64,000 bases of DNA, taken from NCBI GenBank assembly GCA_963966185.1, contig CAWZYM010000369.1, positions 943,501 to 1,007,500 on the forward strand, read 5' to 3'. Source of the stretch: Rhabditoides inermis. Taxonomy: Eukaryota > Nematoda > Chromadorea > Rhabditida > Rhabditidae. How positions within the stretch are numbered: the stretch's first letter is position 1; the number at the start of each line of letters is the position of its first letter. Both the position numbers and the translations under genes were made by a program. Shown piece by piece: positions 37,101-48,023 of this stretch. Under the pieces are notes generated by a model, which worked only from the letters and a program-made list of their open reading frames with translations, made no database searches and was not told where the DNA came from.

Positions 37101-37465
37101 GCTGAAAGGGAAACCTGATATCTACTATGAAGGTACAGTGCCATTATGAGCTGCAAACAAACAATATCATTTAGCGTTCGTGACGTTAGATGATGGGCAG
37201 TTCAATGTGCACGATGTGGCAAGACACGATGTGTATGTACATTTCTCCCTCCTCCAACCCACTTCCTCTCCATTTCTCTCTGCACTTTTTCAGATTCGGC
37301 CGTCGTTCGAAGTGTATATGGGGCGCAGAGGAAATGCAGTTCTGCGTGTGTATCCAACAGGAGACCTCTCCATCGCCTACTCCCAGCTCAGTCGTCCAGC
37401 AGTCAGCCACATGCACATACTCCTCGATGTTCCTTCTTTTCCTCGTTTGGTTTGCCTCTTTCTGA
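31131..37465 (+). CDS. DUF229 family protein, copy 3 (18 exons, chimeric 5' end)
   Basis: Exons: 31131-31267, 32788-32896, 32948-33098, 33241-33355, 33392-33533, 33659-33724, 33791-33951, 33993-34082, 34131-34245, 34520-34609, 36338-36420, 36472-36590, 36636-36770, 36814-36903, 36942-37011, 37061-37132, 37175-37232, 37294-37465. From exon 2 on it appears identical to copy 2, including the extra base in exon 14 and VAGISK in exon 6. Exon 1 and the start of intron 1 follow copy 1 instead (for example GAGAGCATGCAGC at 31294 and a run of six T at 31466). The same rescue donor in exon 14 exists (exon end 36887). Coding status is as uncertain as in copy 2. Confidence 0.8.
31609..32156. mobile_element. 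548-bp MITE with GAG target duplication (copy 3)
   Basis: Duplicate of the element at 15042-15589, same ends and same GAG flanks. Its presence together with a copy 1-type exon 1 places the switch point of the chimera to its left. Confidence 0.8.
32616..32687 (+). repeat. tRNA-derived sequence, copy 3 intron 1
   Basis: Same relic as in copies 1, 2 and 4, with intact B box. Confidence 0.45.
34629..35531 (+). repeat. Dispersed repeat with GA tract, copy 3 intron 10
   Basis: As in copy 2, but the GA tract (35366-35464) is 4 bp longer, one of the few differences between the two duplication units. Confidence 0.5.
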
Positions 37466-37816
37466 TTACGGACTCAGTCACTTATTTGTATCGTAGTATT
37501 AGTAAAAGTATAAATTGAATCAATTTGCTAACTAAAAATGAAGTTTACTCCGACACCCAACCCAACAAGATTCCTCGGAGAAAACGGTTTTGAGAAAACG
37601 TCATGTTTTTTCCATTAATGTCATATCAAATGATCGACAGACTTCTAACACTCTTCTATGTACCACACTATCAAAAGCCTTTTATATACAATACTCAAAT
37701 AGCGTCCATATCATGATTGCGAGAAACATGAGTTTTATCTTAAATCCACTCTCACGTCTCCGATGCGGTCACCGTAACTTTACTATGTGTATAACGCTCG
37801 TGTCTATCTACTGTCA
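37466..37816. other. 3' flank of DUF229 copy 3
   Basis: Identical to 20895-21245. No gene is seen. Confidence 0.5.
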
Positions 37817-38231
37817 CGTCTCGGTGACAGTGACTTTCTAGAAACATTATGATGAGATGTGGTGTTCAGCCGATGTAACGCTATAGAAACAGTTTTATTC
37901 CGACGTTTCGCTTTCATGGCATCATCAGGGAAAGCATTACCTACAAAAATACAATGTAATATTGTGATAAAATCTGACAACAAAATAAAGCTCGAATAAA
38001 CAACGAGTCAAGAGCGAAAAAAACAATGTGGGTGGGTGATGACTACATAATTGAACATGAATGTACAGTACTTGGGGCTACCGGGGACTGCTACTAGGTC
38101 GACCGGGGCAGAGAGTGAGAGGCCGGGAGAGAGAGAGAGTGATAGGCACAAGAGACATGCATGGGTGAAGCATAGGTACGCTTATCGCCCTTTGCCACCG
38201 TTCGGCTATTAAAGGAACAGGGGCGTTTAGC
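37817..38231 (-). mobile_element. Penelope-like element remnant with hammerhead-type core (unit 2)
   Basis: Duplicate of 21246-21660; the CTGATGA core is at 37928-37922 and GAAAC at 37909-37905 on the minus strand. Confidence 0.55.
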
Positions 38232-38296
38232 AGAACCGTGAGGTTTTGACAATTTCAAATTTCGCGCGCTTCAGAAGAACGGCTGTATGCGCAAAA

Positions 38297-38368
38297 TGAT
38301 CAGACAGGATTCGAACCCGCGACCTCAAGAATACTGGCGGCCGCTCTAACCAGCTGCGCCATAGAGGC
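38297..38368 (-). repeat. tRNA-derived SINE head (unit 2)
   Basis: Duplicate of 21726-21797: perfect A and B boxes in 72 nt, unpaired acceptor and anticodon arms. Confidence 0.55.
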
Positions 38369-40041
38369 AGATAGAAGGAGAGCTGAATACATTGATGATA
38401 ACACCGGAGAGAGCACAACGCATAGAACCAGAAATTGTATGTTTCAGCTAGATTCCCAAACATGAAACCACACGAAATGAAAACATCCCCCACAAACACA
38501 AGCTACACACGGGCTTCTCCACACATACGTTTCACAAACACTCTCAGTCTAAGAAAATAATCAACTTTATTGCAAGACAACTTTCATGTATATAATACCA
38601 ACAAACGAACCTACAATGAACTAGTAGGAACGACAATACAAAAATCTACTCTTCCTCCATCGCTCCTTCTTCTCCTTCCTGGGAACGTGGGCGGGACGGC
38701 GGCGAGCCACTCTGATCGTCGATATCTGAACAAAACAATGTATGTATACAAGCAACTCGTATCATAGTGTGGTACATTCCTAACAAATACAGTTTTGGTA
38801 AGCAACTTTTGACAAACAACTTTGCACGAAAATATATATATATAGCATACTCACTTGCCTTGTTCTTCAGGTTGATCGGTGTAGTTCAGCCCGGCAGTAC
38901 CAACACGAACTGCAAATAGAGTTCTAGCGATATTGAATAACAAGCGTGTTATTATAAAATAAATAAATAAACACAATACAAAATACTCACTTCACAAGGT
39001 TGTGTGAGAGGGCGACGAGATCGAGCTCGGTGGAGACGACAGACGTTGGCGGCCAGCAGCTCGCCAAGCACGGCGACTACCTGAACATAATCATGGAAAT
39101 TATATGTATAACAAACGTATTATTAGAAAACAAAAGATGAAAGAACTTGAACTCACTTGTCTGTTCGTGCGGAACTGAACGCGCCGCGCAGCCCGGCCTG
39201 TCGACGCATCACCGCGCACGCAGACAAAGCTGAAATCATACTCATATAATTAACTAAGAGAAGACACACAACACACATACTTACATATTGAAACAACAAC
39301 AACTACTACAAGATATTGCAACAAACAATGTTGGCAACATTCAATATACGAGCGATTTGCGTTGACTAGAACAACCACGAATCTATTAACACATTCTAAA
39401 ACGTTCGCGTGATGTCAATCAGATGTTCGGAAAATGATTAACACAATATACAAAGCTTATTACAGAATAAACAATCAAAAAGTGAAAACTAATAGAAAAC
39501 AGCTGTTCTCTCTTGGCGGTACACGCACCGCGTCACACACGCGTCGCGTTTTCCCGCGCATTCAAAAAATAAAAACCACAACCACTGCGGTTTTTGGCCG
39601 GGTAACGGGGTTACAGACTTAAACAGTCCTTTTTTTGTTTGTTTTGTTGTCAAATGGTTCAAGTATCAAGTCTGGGTCGTAAAAATAGCGCCACTGTTCC
39701 TTTAAAGGGAGTGTACACTCTGATTCTGGGCAATAGGTTAACTTCGCAATAACGTTGGGCATACTTTCAAAGTTAATTTCGAACAATCTCAAAATAAAAA
39801 CCGAGTCATGACTATTTTTAAATCAATTTGAAAAAATAATTTCGTAGTAGCATTAAGGAAAAATGGTGCCAGTGTTTGGTGCCATTATCGTGCATTTATT
39901 GGTGCTTGTAAGGTATCACTGTTTAGTGCACAATTTTTTTCATTCTTTTCGAGTGCTATGAAATGTTTCACATCAAGTATGTGTTAATTTATGACATTTG
40001 TTTAATGTTGTAATGATAAGATATTGTTTATTTATAGTATC

Positions 40042-40257
40042 ATGAGTCACAAGCACCACCAACAGCACGTACGCATCCACGGGACTACCGATATTCGTGT
40101 TATTGGTACTCGCAGTAGGCGTTGCATTACTGTATTTTACCGTAACCTTTCTGGAAATAAATACTTAATCATGAGTCACAAACACTGGACTTGTGATTTC
40201 TGTGGTAGGCTGTCGCCTGTTCACGAGTTGCGTCGGGTTTCTAATACCCTGTTCTAA
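40042..40257 (+). CDS. Unknown 71-residue Cys/His protein (unit 2)
   Basis: Identical to the frame at 23471-23686. Unrecognised, basic, ending in a C-x2-C...H cluster. Confidence 0.35.
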   Translation: MSHKHHQQHVRIHGTTDIRVIGTRSRRCITVFYRNLSGNKYLIMSHKHWTCDFCGRLSPVHELRRVSNTLF

Positions 40258-40579
40258 TAGTTAACCGAAACCTACGGAAATGTCGAATTAAGCACAGCGG
40301 ATCAAATCTAAGTATTTTGTTTACTTCACTTTACGTACCGATGGGGTGATGATCGTCGCTTTCATATTGTTCATAAATGGCGGACATTACCCTCGCCTCG
40401 CTCACCTAATGACAAGTTCTGAGTTCAGATGAATGACAACGCTTTTTTCATATTTTTTGTAGGATGATAAAGTGTGTATTTCATATTGTTAGTCTGGTAT
40501 GCTTGAGTCTGGTGTATTTTTGTTTCATTTTGAAGGTTCTCATCCTATCCATATCATCCTATCCATTTCGTCGAAATTC

Positions 40580-43500
40580 TGTTAAGTTCCTGGTGACGCC
40601 ATGCCAACCATTCCCTTATCCTCCATGCGACGGTGGTAGAACGCCTCCCACTAGACTACTCCTTCCCAATCCCGCAATCAATAGAGTCAGCTACCTACTA
40701 CCCTCTAATGACTGGTTCCCCTACAACCGGATCCCCTCAACCCATTGATAGTACGCGTGCGGTAATGAAACGGAACAACGTAAATCACACAAGGTTTATT
40801 AGGGAAAAATGGTGCGGCCGGAGAGCAACCGCTCTCCGGGCGCGCCCCGGCGAGAAGACACTGTTATTGGGTACTCTCGGCCACGCCCCCGCGCGCTGGC
40901 CTCGACGCGCAAGCGCGTGCGCTTGACACGCCCCTCCTCCGATGAGCGGGCGGCCCGACCGCGCAGTACCATCCAACATACAAATAATGATAACATGAAA
41001 TGAGCATTATTATAATAGCGTCGAATAAGAGTTCAAATTGTAGATCTCCAGAGGGGTGAGGTGGGTGGGGTAAATTACAATCAAATGGGGGATAGTCGAA
41101 TGTTGGGCTTCTTCTCTCTCGTCGAACGTCTCAGTCCGTCTTCTGGGGTGGTGGTAGTAGTCGTCTTCGTCTCCGTCGATGTAGTCGTCTTCTTCGGCTT
41201 CCTCTTCTTCCCGTTGTAGCGCGGCTTCTCCTGTGACGGCTTCTCGGGCTGCTCTGGGCTCGACTCTCCCTTGGCCTTCGGGATCGTTGTCGGCTGCTGC
41301 GCCGGAGCGTCATCAGGAACTTCCGCCTCTCCGCCGTTGTCGTCCGGTCTGCTCTGCTCCTTGAACCGCTTCAGTCTGTTGATGTGCACCCGCTCCTCTT
41401 TGCCGCTATCCGTGTGTTTGACGGTGCAGTTGGGTCCAGTCCGTTCGATGATGCGGTAGGGTCCTCTCCACGCTTGATGCAGTTTGCTCGACTGTCCGAC
41501 TTGAGCTTGTGGGACGTGTAACATCACCAAATCGCCAGCGTCCATCGATTTGGACTTGACGTGGTGGTGGTTGTCGTAGTACCTCTTGTTGCGCTCGGCT
41601 GCTTGCTCCAGTAGAGTCGAGGTGATGGCGCGACTGCACTTCACGGCGGCTTGTAGGTGCTGCACATAGTCGGGAAGGGAGCGTCGCTGTTCAGTCCGTT
41701 CCAGCTGTAGGTGGCGGTCGATCGGCAGGGCGAGTTCGCGGCCGTAGACGAGGAAGTTGGGCGAGTAGCCGGTGGTGCTGTGCCGCGATCCGTTGTATGC
41801 AGCGACAATCCATGGCACGTACTCATCCCATTTTCCAGGGTCGGAGTGGCTGTACACGCTGATTCCGTCGCCCAGGGTGCGGTTGTACCTCTCCACGACT
41901 CCATTCGACTGGTGGTGGTAGGCGCTAGAGAAGATGTGGTCGATTCCAAACAGCTGCATAGTCTCCGTGAACAGCTCCGACTTGTACTGCTTTCCCTGGT
42001 CGGTGACGAGTATGCGAGGGGCTCCGTGAACGCTGATCAGCTCCTTGGCGACGGTCTCGGCCAGGGTCATTGCAGTCTGGTCCGGAATCGGCACCGCGAC
42101 GACCATCGGGTAGGGGCCTAGCACGTCTGCGTGGCACTCCTCGAACGGCTCGGTGGGGGTCCTTGCGATCTCCATCGGCTCTGTCGGGACCAGAGCGGCC
42201 GGCGTCTTTCGAAGTTGGCACTCTCGGCATGACTCGTTGAAGCGCGAGATGGCAGTTGTCATTCCCGTCCATCGGAATCGGTCGGTCAATGTCTTTGTCG
42301 TCTTCTTCGCAGAGAGATGTCCTGAACGAATGGATCGTTAGCCCTAGCCTAGTGAGTCTACGATCCTATATGCCTATCCGCTACTTCCCCGGCTATACAT
42401 CAACGAGAGATGATGATACAATATTGGAAGTGACGAAGACATTGGAGAGAGAGTACGATTGCGGTTTTCCACGCCGGCATGCCACACGCAAATGATCGGA
42501 GGGCTCAACACAATTCCAGCTATCGCATGCGGAGTCATCACAACAACTTGCCACTTTCGACTATGACACAACGATCAAATCACACGCGCTTCTCGGCAGA
42601 CCATGAGAGATCAACAAAGAGGATTTACACGCACTCGCGCAGTCCTGGACAAAGACTGTGACTGCATCTGGGACTATGTGTGGTGGGGCCCTTCCGAGCT
42701 GTCACGTCATTTTACGCCTGTTCTTTCGACATACGGCTTCCCAGTGACTCCGTCGCTTTGCAACAGGGAGAGATGACACAGTCTCATAGACAACGAGAGT
42801 GGCGAGGAACAATGTGGTATCGCAAAAAGAGGAGGATAGAGCAATTCCGATAGGCGCAGTGTAACGAGACCGTGTGAATTTGTCTAGGTGGGCGAAATTC
42901 AGTGAGACGCGGGCTGCGTTGATAGCGCTCGTATGAATGAGTGAGAATCGAATGGTGCGCCCTACACGACCAGTGGCGCGCTTCCAGACCGACACGAATC
43001 ACCGCGCACACAAACTCAATCTGTAGTCTCGCACCGACAAGAGAAAGACAGACACGTCACGCTCAAAGTCAAGAATGCTCAAGTCGGCTTGCTCTGGGAT
43101 GGTGGGAAAGAGAGGCTAAAAGAGCGAGGGGCAATGTGTCCGAGGGGGTAGGGTGAATGGGGGAATGATAAGACTGAGAGAGGCTATTGTAGATTATTAT
43201 GTAATGGGTGTGAGAGATGTAAACAAGGAGGGTTTAAATTAACTAATTGGGGTGGAAACTTATATGGGGTACGGTATCTCAATTGCATAATAGTCGGAAC
43301 ACATGCGCGAGTATATGACGGATATGAGAGGTGGGTGATAAGTCAGGCTTCATGCGGTGCAGAGAGTGAGAGAGAAAGTGATCGCGATAGAAGAAGATGG
43401 GGGCACACAAAAAAACACAATTACGAACGTCACGGGATTATTCAAAGTGAGAGGTTTGTGCCAGATAGTTGCAAATTTACAAGAGCCATAGTGATCCGGG

Positions 43501-45991
43501 TGAGTGGTTCTACATATGTTCATGTGAAAACCCGCGTGCTCTGTGAACGTGCTGTCTGCGAAAATTGCGGTGGGGGGTGAGAAGGTGAGTACGATAAAAA
43601 TGAGGATGAAAGAGTGAGAAGTTGAAAAACGCGCGCAGGAATGGTATAGTGTTGTATGCGGCAATGGTGAATTAGGTAAGAGTGAAAGTGAGATTGATTT
43701 TAGATGCTTGGGTTTGTGGAAATGTACGCGCAGCGTGGCAGAAACGGAAAGAACACGAGAACGCGGTCAATATCTGATAACGAAGTCGAGAAGAATAATA
43801 ACAAGTATCATATTGTTTGGTTGTATTGACAAATGAATTGAATTAGGAACGATTAATTTTTGAGGGTGTGGGATACCGTTATTGTTCTTCTCGAGTCATT
43901 AGAACACAATCAACTACAACACAACGACGTTACCGCACTGTTGACGAACGCGAATGAGACAGATAGTCGAGCGAGCATCAAAGTCACATGTCGGTGTCGT
44001 CCCTGCCCTCAGGGAAGGAAAACTAGGGAACGACATTCGCACTGGTCGGTGCGCTTCCGATCAGTGCTCCTAATACACAACAATCCGCATGTGAGCGGGA
44101 ATATTGAACAAGTGAGATCGAGGATGCCGGACAGGTCTGTCTCGGGACAAGAGGCAGTGGTGAGCGGAACGTAGGCAAAGTATCAAGTGGAAGACTGACT
44201 GATATGGATATGATAGGTTGGAAGAAGGATGCGTATGAGGTGACTCATCTGCATATGGTGTATGAAAGGGAACAATTGTGGAGTGAGAGAATTATCGATG
44301 AACGGGGAAACCATTGATCGACAAAAAAGGATGCCTGGGAGGTGATAGTAGGTGTGAGTTGTGAGCGTGTTTCTGCTGCACCGACATCTACTGTCCCCTC
44401 GCCAATAGCGGATAATATTATAAACAATAATAATAAAACTTGAATAGCCGAATATGGTGTAGTGGAATATGAATATGCACATCTTGATATATGAGAAGAC
44501 AATACATGACACTGTGAGAGACAGAAAATGAACGGATTACAGTATGGTACGACACGGACGGCGCGGAGGGTATGGGTGTGTAGCCTAGGTCTAGTGACTA
44601 GTGAATGGATGTACAGTCCCATCTACTGCTCCCGCTATGTACGCATCCCATCATCTCGTGCCCACAGTATGTCAGTATGTCAGTCAGTCAGCCCACATTT
44701 AATAACAACGCGTACCTCTCTGGCGCTTCCTCCGGGTGGGGTGAAGCGAAGGCTCGATGAGTGCGGGGTGGAGCAGCCGGCTTGCGAGGCGACTGCGACG
44801 GTGACTGAGGGAGAGGGGCGGGTGGTCCGTCGGGTCTTATCGGTCCCGCCCTCTTGTTGTGGTCCCTTGCCAGGTCGTAAATCACCTATCAAGACGGTGG
44901 CCGCCTGCTATCGCCTGTGATCTCCTTCTCCAAGGGCAAAGGGTCAAGCGGGCAGTAAATCAGCTCCCAGCTGCCGCCAGTGGTCCGCTGGCTGGGTCAG
45001 CCGATGCGATACGACAAGATAGATGACCACTGGAGCGCTGTCCCGTAAACAACCCACTACGATCTACTCTACTGTAGCACCTCCCCTCTCTCACTGAGAG
45101 TCTATGTATTACAGTAAGCCCGGTGGTGAGAACAACAAAATAAATGCGCGGCCAGGATCCGACCATCCGGGTTAACTAAGCAGCTGCGCGACATCCGAAT
45201 GTCACAGACAAGTGCTCTCCGAGGAGATTACCTGCTGCCGAGTGAGACTAAGGCGGCTGTATGCGGATTGCGACATGAATGCGAGCGAAACGGGCGCGGC
45301 GGCAAAGGTACCGGAGTGCAAACAACTTACGGTAGCGGACACATAAAAAGACGAGAAGGTAGATCTCATTGTCTCCCCGTGTGGGTCATCGACAGCAGCT
45401 TGATCAGAGCTACTGGCGGCTGGCGCGGCACAAAAACACAACATCGAACACGACCTAAGGATCGTGCCCTCTAGGATAAGGAAGGTGTGGGGAAAAAGCA
45501 ACACTCAATAATGGGCGGACAAGCAAGCGCAGCAAGGCATCGCAGCAAAATTAGTGAGCTGGAAAAGACTAAGCGCTCTACTCCGAGTTCTCCTTGGGGA
45601 AAGGCTTTCGCCCCTCCGCCCAAAGAAGACCGGGATCTCCACTGTTAAGTTCCTGGTGACGCCATGCCAACCATTCCCTTATCCTCCATGCGACGGTGGT
45701 AGAACGCCTCCCACTAGACTACTCCTTCCCAATCCCGCAATCAATAGAGTCAGCTACCTACTACCCTCTAATGACTGGTTCCCCTACAACCGGATCCCCT
45801 CAACCCATTGATAGTACGCGTGCGGTAATGAAACGGAACAACGTAAATCACACAAGGTTTATTAGGGAAAAATGGTGCGGCCGGAGAGCAACCGCTCTCC
45901 GGGCGCGCCCCGGCGAGAAGACACTGTTATTGGGTACTCTCGGCCACGCCCCCGCGCGCTGGCCTCGACGCGCAAGCGCGTGCGCTTGACA
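40580..45991 (-). mobile_element. Ty3/Gypsy-type LTR retrotransposon, internally reduced (unit 2)
   Basis: Duplicate of 24009-29420. LTRs are 40580-40928 and 45643-45991, with ATTC on both sides. It was carried by the segmental duplication and is not a second insertion: position and target duplication are the same. The 42338-45642 interior again shows no gag or reverse transcriptase. Confidence 0.85.
41081..42289 (-). CDS. Ty3/Gypsy integrase remnant of pol (unit 2)
   Basis: As in unit 1 with the same core deletion, the same upstream stop and the same GPY/F-type module. One substitution at 41675 changes Leu to Arg (EQRLSLPD in unit 1, EQRRSLPD here), in the linker after the core. Confidence 0.8.
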   Translation of the reverse strand: MTDRFRWTGMTTAISRFNESCRECQLRKTPAALVPTEPMEIARTPTEPFEECHADVLGPYPMVVAVPIPDQTAMTLAETVAKELISVHGAPRILVTDQGKQYKSELFTETMQLFGIDHIFSSAYHHQSNGVVERYNRTLGDGISVYSHSDPGKWDEYVPWIVAAYNGSRHSTTGYSPNFLVYGRELALPIDRHLQLERTEQRRSLPDYVQHLQAAVKCSRAITSTLLEQAAERNKRYYDNHHHVKSKSMDAGDLVMLHVPQAQVGQSSKLHQAWRGPYRIIERTGPNCTVKHTDSGKEERVHINRLKRFKEQSRPDDNGGEAEVPDDAPAQQPTTIPKAKGESSPEQPEKPSQEKPRYNGKKRKPKKTTTSTETKTTTTTTPEDGLRRSTREKKPNIRLSPI

Positions 45992-46036
45992 ATTCAATGT
46001 GACAGATTTTATTGATTTAAAACATTTGTGCTTTAG

Positions 46037-47351
46037 ATGGAGGTTCCTATCAATTTTGAGTTCGATTCGAAGGCCTATGATGACATTTGTGATTCGAGGA
46101 AGTTCAGCCATGATGATATGGAGAAATTGAGTGACAGCAGGTTTTGCTATACACTCAAGGAGTGTGTTCCCGAAAGGGAGAAGGTGTATGAATTTTGCCG
46201 CTGTGCAAAATGCACATTGTATCCTACTGCGAGGGAGAATGTGTGTTGTCTCCAATTGTCGGAGAAGCAAGACATTCTTAAGTTCTGGGGAGAGCGATGT
46301 GTGCGTGCGTTCGGTGGTCTCACTGGGTGTGTCCCCGACTGTGAGGACTTTCATCATCGAATCAATGAGAAGGTTATGTTTACGTTCATCACAGAAAGTG
46401 TTTTGGTGTAATATATAGGCGGTGATTATAGACCCTTCGTACTCTTGTCGAAGTTGCTATGTTGGATATGAATCCGAGACCCGCAAACAGTTGGATAAGC
46501 TTGAGAAGGATACTAACAGGTATAAGTTAAAAGATGTTTAATTTTAAGACTTTCTTATTTAGTGTATTGAGACATGTCTATAAGGCCTTTGTGAGTTGGG
46601 CGTTCGAAAGAAATTGGCTACCAAGTGCGCATCACCGTTCCGTCGTGTGTGAGGATGGCCATTGAGAAGGCGTATCTGTCAAAGGATGTACAGCGGTTTT
46701 CGCCACGCTGCTTCTTTGAATTAATTAAGACTCGTCGACAAATGTTGTTAGATTGTGGTCGAGATTGTGGTTGCTACATTTATATATCAACATGGTATGT
46801 TGTTATAGGTTATGTAGAGTTTCCTGTTTCCTTAGTTTAACTTGTGTTTCAGTCTCCCCCGACGAAGCGCACAGCCGTTCAGGGTGTGTCAGTGGCGGTC
46901 TCTGACGGCATTGTTGACGCGGGTGGGAGCGGTGAGCAGCGAGGGCAGGTGCGCGGCAGCGACAAGCCCACGGTGAGTGTGAGAGGGTATGCCATGTGAT
47001 ACATTTGTGGTTGTATGTCTTGATTATGGGTTGTAGGGTCTGATCTTGGCGGAAGTCGACATGAGTGGCGCGGGTGGGAGCGGTACGCCAACGAAATCAA
47101 GATCACGAAGTGCTGATGAGGTGTTGTGCGCTTTTTTTTTTAAAATTACATTTGTAGATCCGCTGTCTGTGCAGAGGGAATTGTCGTTCGGAGGTTATCC
47201 ATCTCAAGGCCGAGCTGGAAAGGTACAAGTACGAAAGTACGACTAGCGGGAGAGAAACGAGGTGTGTATTTCACGAATTTGGCATACTAGTAACTGGTAT
47301 TGATAAATGGGTTCTAGGTCTCTTTCTCTCGCTTCGGCCGCCCGTGACTAG
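46037..47351 (+). CDS. P2X7 C-terminal-domain-like gene, longer copy (unit 2)
   Basis: Exons: 46037-46397, 46432-46519, 46563-46687, 46853-46972, 47037-47120, 47158-47261, 47318-47351. The first four match unit 1; the last three are unique and end in a stop with all phases fitting. Start ATG follows an acceptor-like CTTTAG, so an upstream non-coding or short coding exon is possible. The Cys-rich module (CRCAKC ... ENVCC) is followed by RITVPSCV, then a Gly/Ser/Thr-rich linker, then CLCRGNC and a short charged helix (HLKAELERYKYE). Exon 3 has the same extra base as in unit 1, so the frameshift is older than the duplication. Role unknown; expression would decide whether it is a pseudogene. Confidence 0.5.
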
Positions 47352-48023
47352 CGTGTCAAGATCGATAAGAACCCTACCAATTCATCGACGTTATCGATTC
47401 CACACACGCGTAGAAACGTTCGTTCATTGTACTTGTAGAGTTGTAATAGATATTTCATTTTGTTGTATCGCGATAATGTTATATCGTTGATATATGTGTT
47501 TTTTTTCACGGAATACATATTTTGTTCACAAACCAGTATTGTTCTGTTGATATAACGGTAGTGCAATGACTATGTTGCGTGCAGATACTAGTGGTTAGAA
47601 AAATGTGTTGTAGGTATTGGACTCAAGTATGTTTCGAGTGAGCCGCCGGCCTCCGAGAGTGACAAATCCCAATTCTATAAAACAGTGGCATCTGGTTGAA
47701 TAATCTGGTATGTTAGTGGATCTATCTTTCTTTAGGCAGTGGTAGTACTTACATTGCGATTCTGATGTGCCTGCTTTCTCCGGTCCAAATGTAATGTAAA
47801 GGTATCGCATTAATTTGAATAATATGTGTTCCATACGTTTCTCTCAATTGCATTACTAACAACCTCATCTCGTGCGAAGATTAGAAACTCATTTCGAACC
47901 GCCACCACACAGATACAGATCTCGTACAGGTTTCCCACAGATCTGACACAGATCCGCTCGCCACAGATCTCAGTGAGCGGCTAGCTCGATCGCCACACAC
48001 GCCACGCGTCCTCCGACTCGCCG
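47352..48023 (+). promoter_or_regulatory. Spacer and 5' flank of DUF229 copy 4
   Basis: 47352-47672 is unique AT-rich sequence with no gene seen. From 47673 the sequence is homologous to the upstream flank of the other copies, with a 9-bp insertion near 47745. The shorter shared flank means that any essential promoter common to all copies should lie within 350 bp of the start codon. Confidence 0.4.

Larger units (their letters stand above)
30454..47024. repeat. Segmental duplication, unit 2
   Basis: 16,571-bp unit directly repeating 14015-30453, except that its first 1 kb resembles copy 1. It carries DUF229 copy 3, a Penelope-like remnant, the SINE head, a complete LTR element and the first four exons of the P2X7-like gene, which runs on past the end of the unit. 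Confidence 0.85.
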
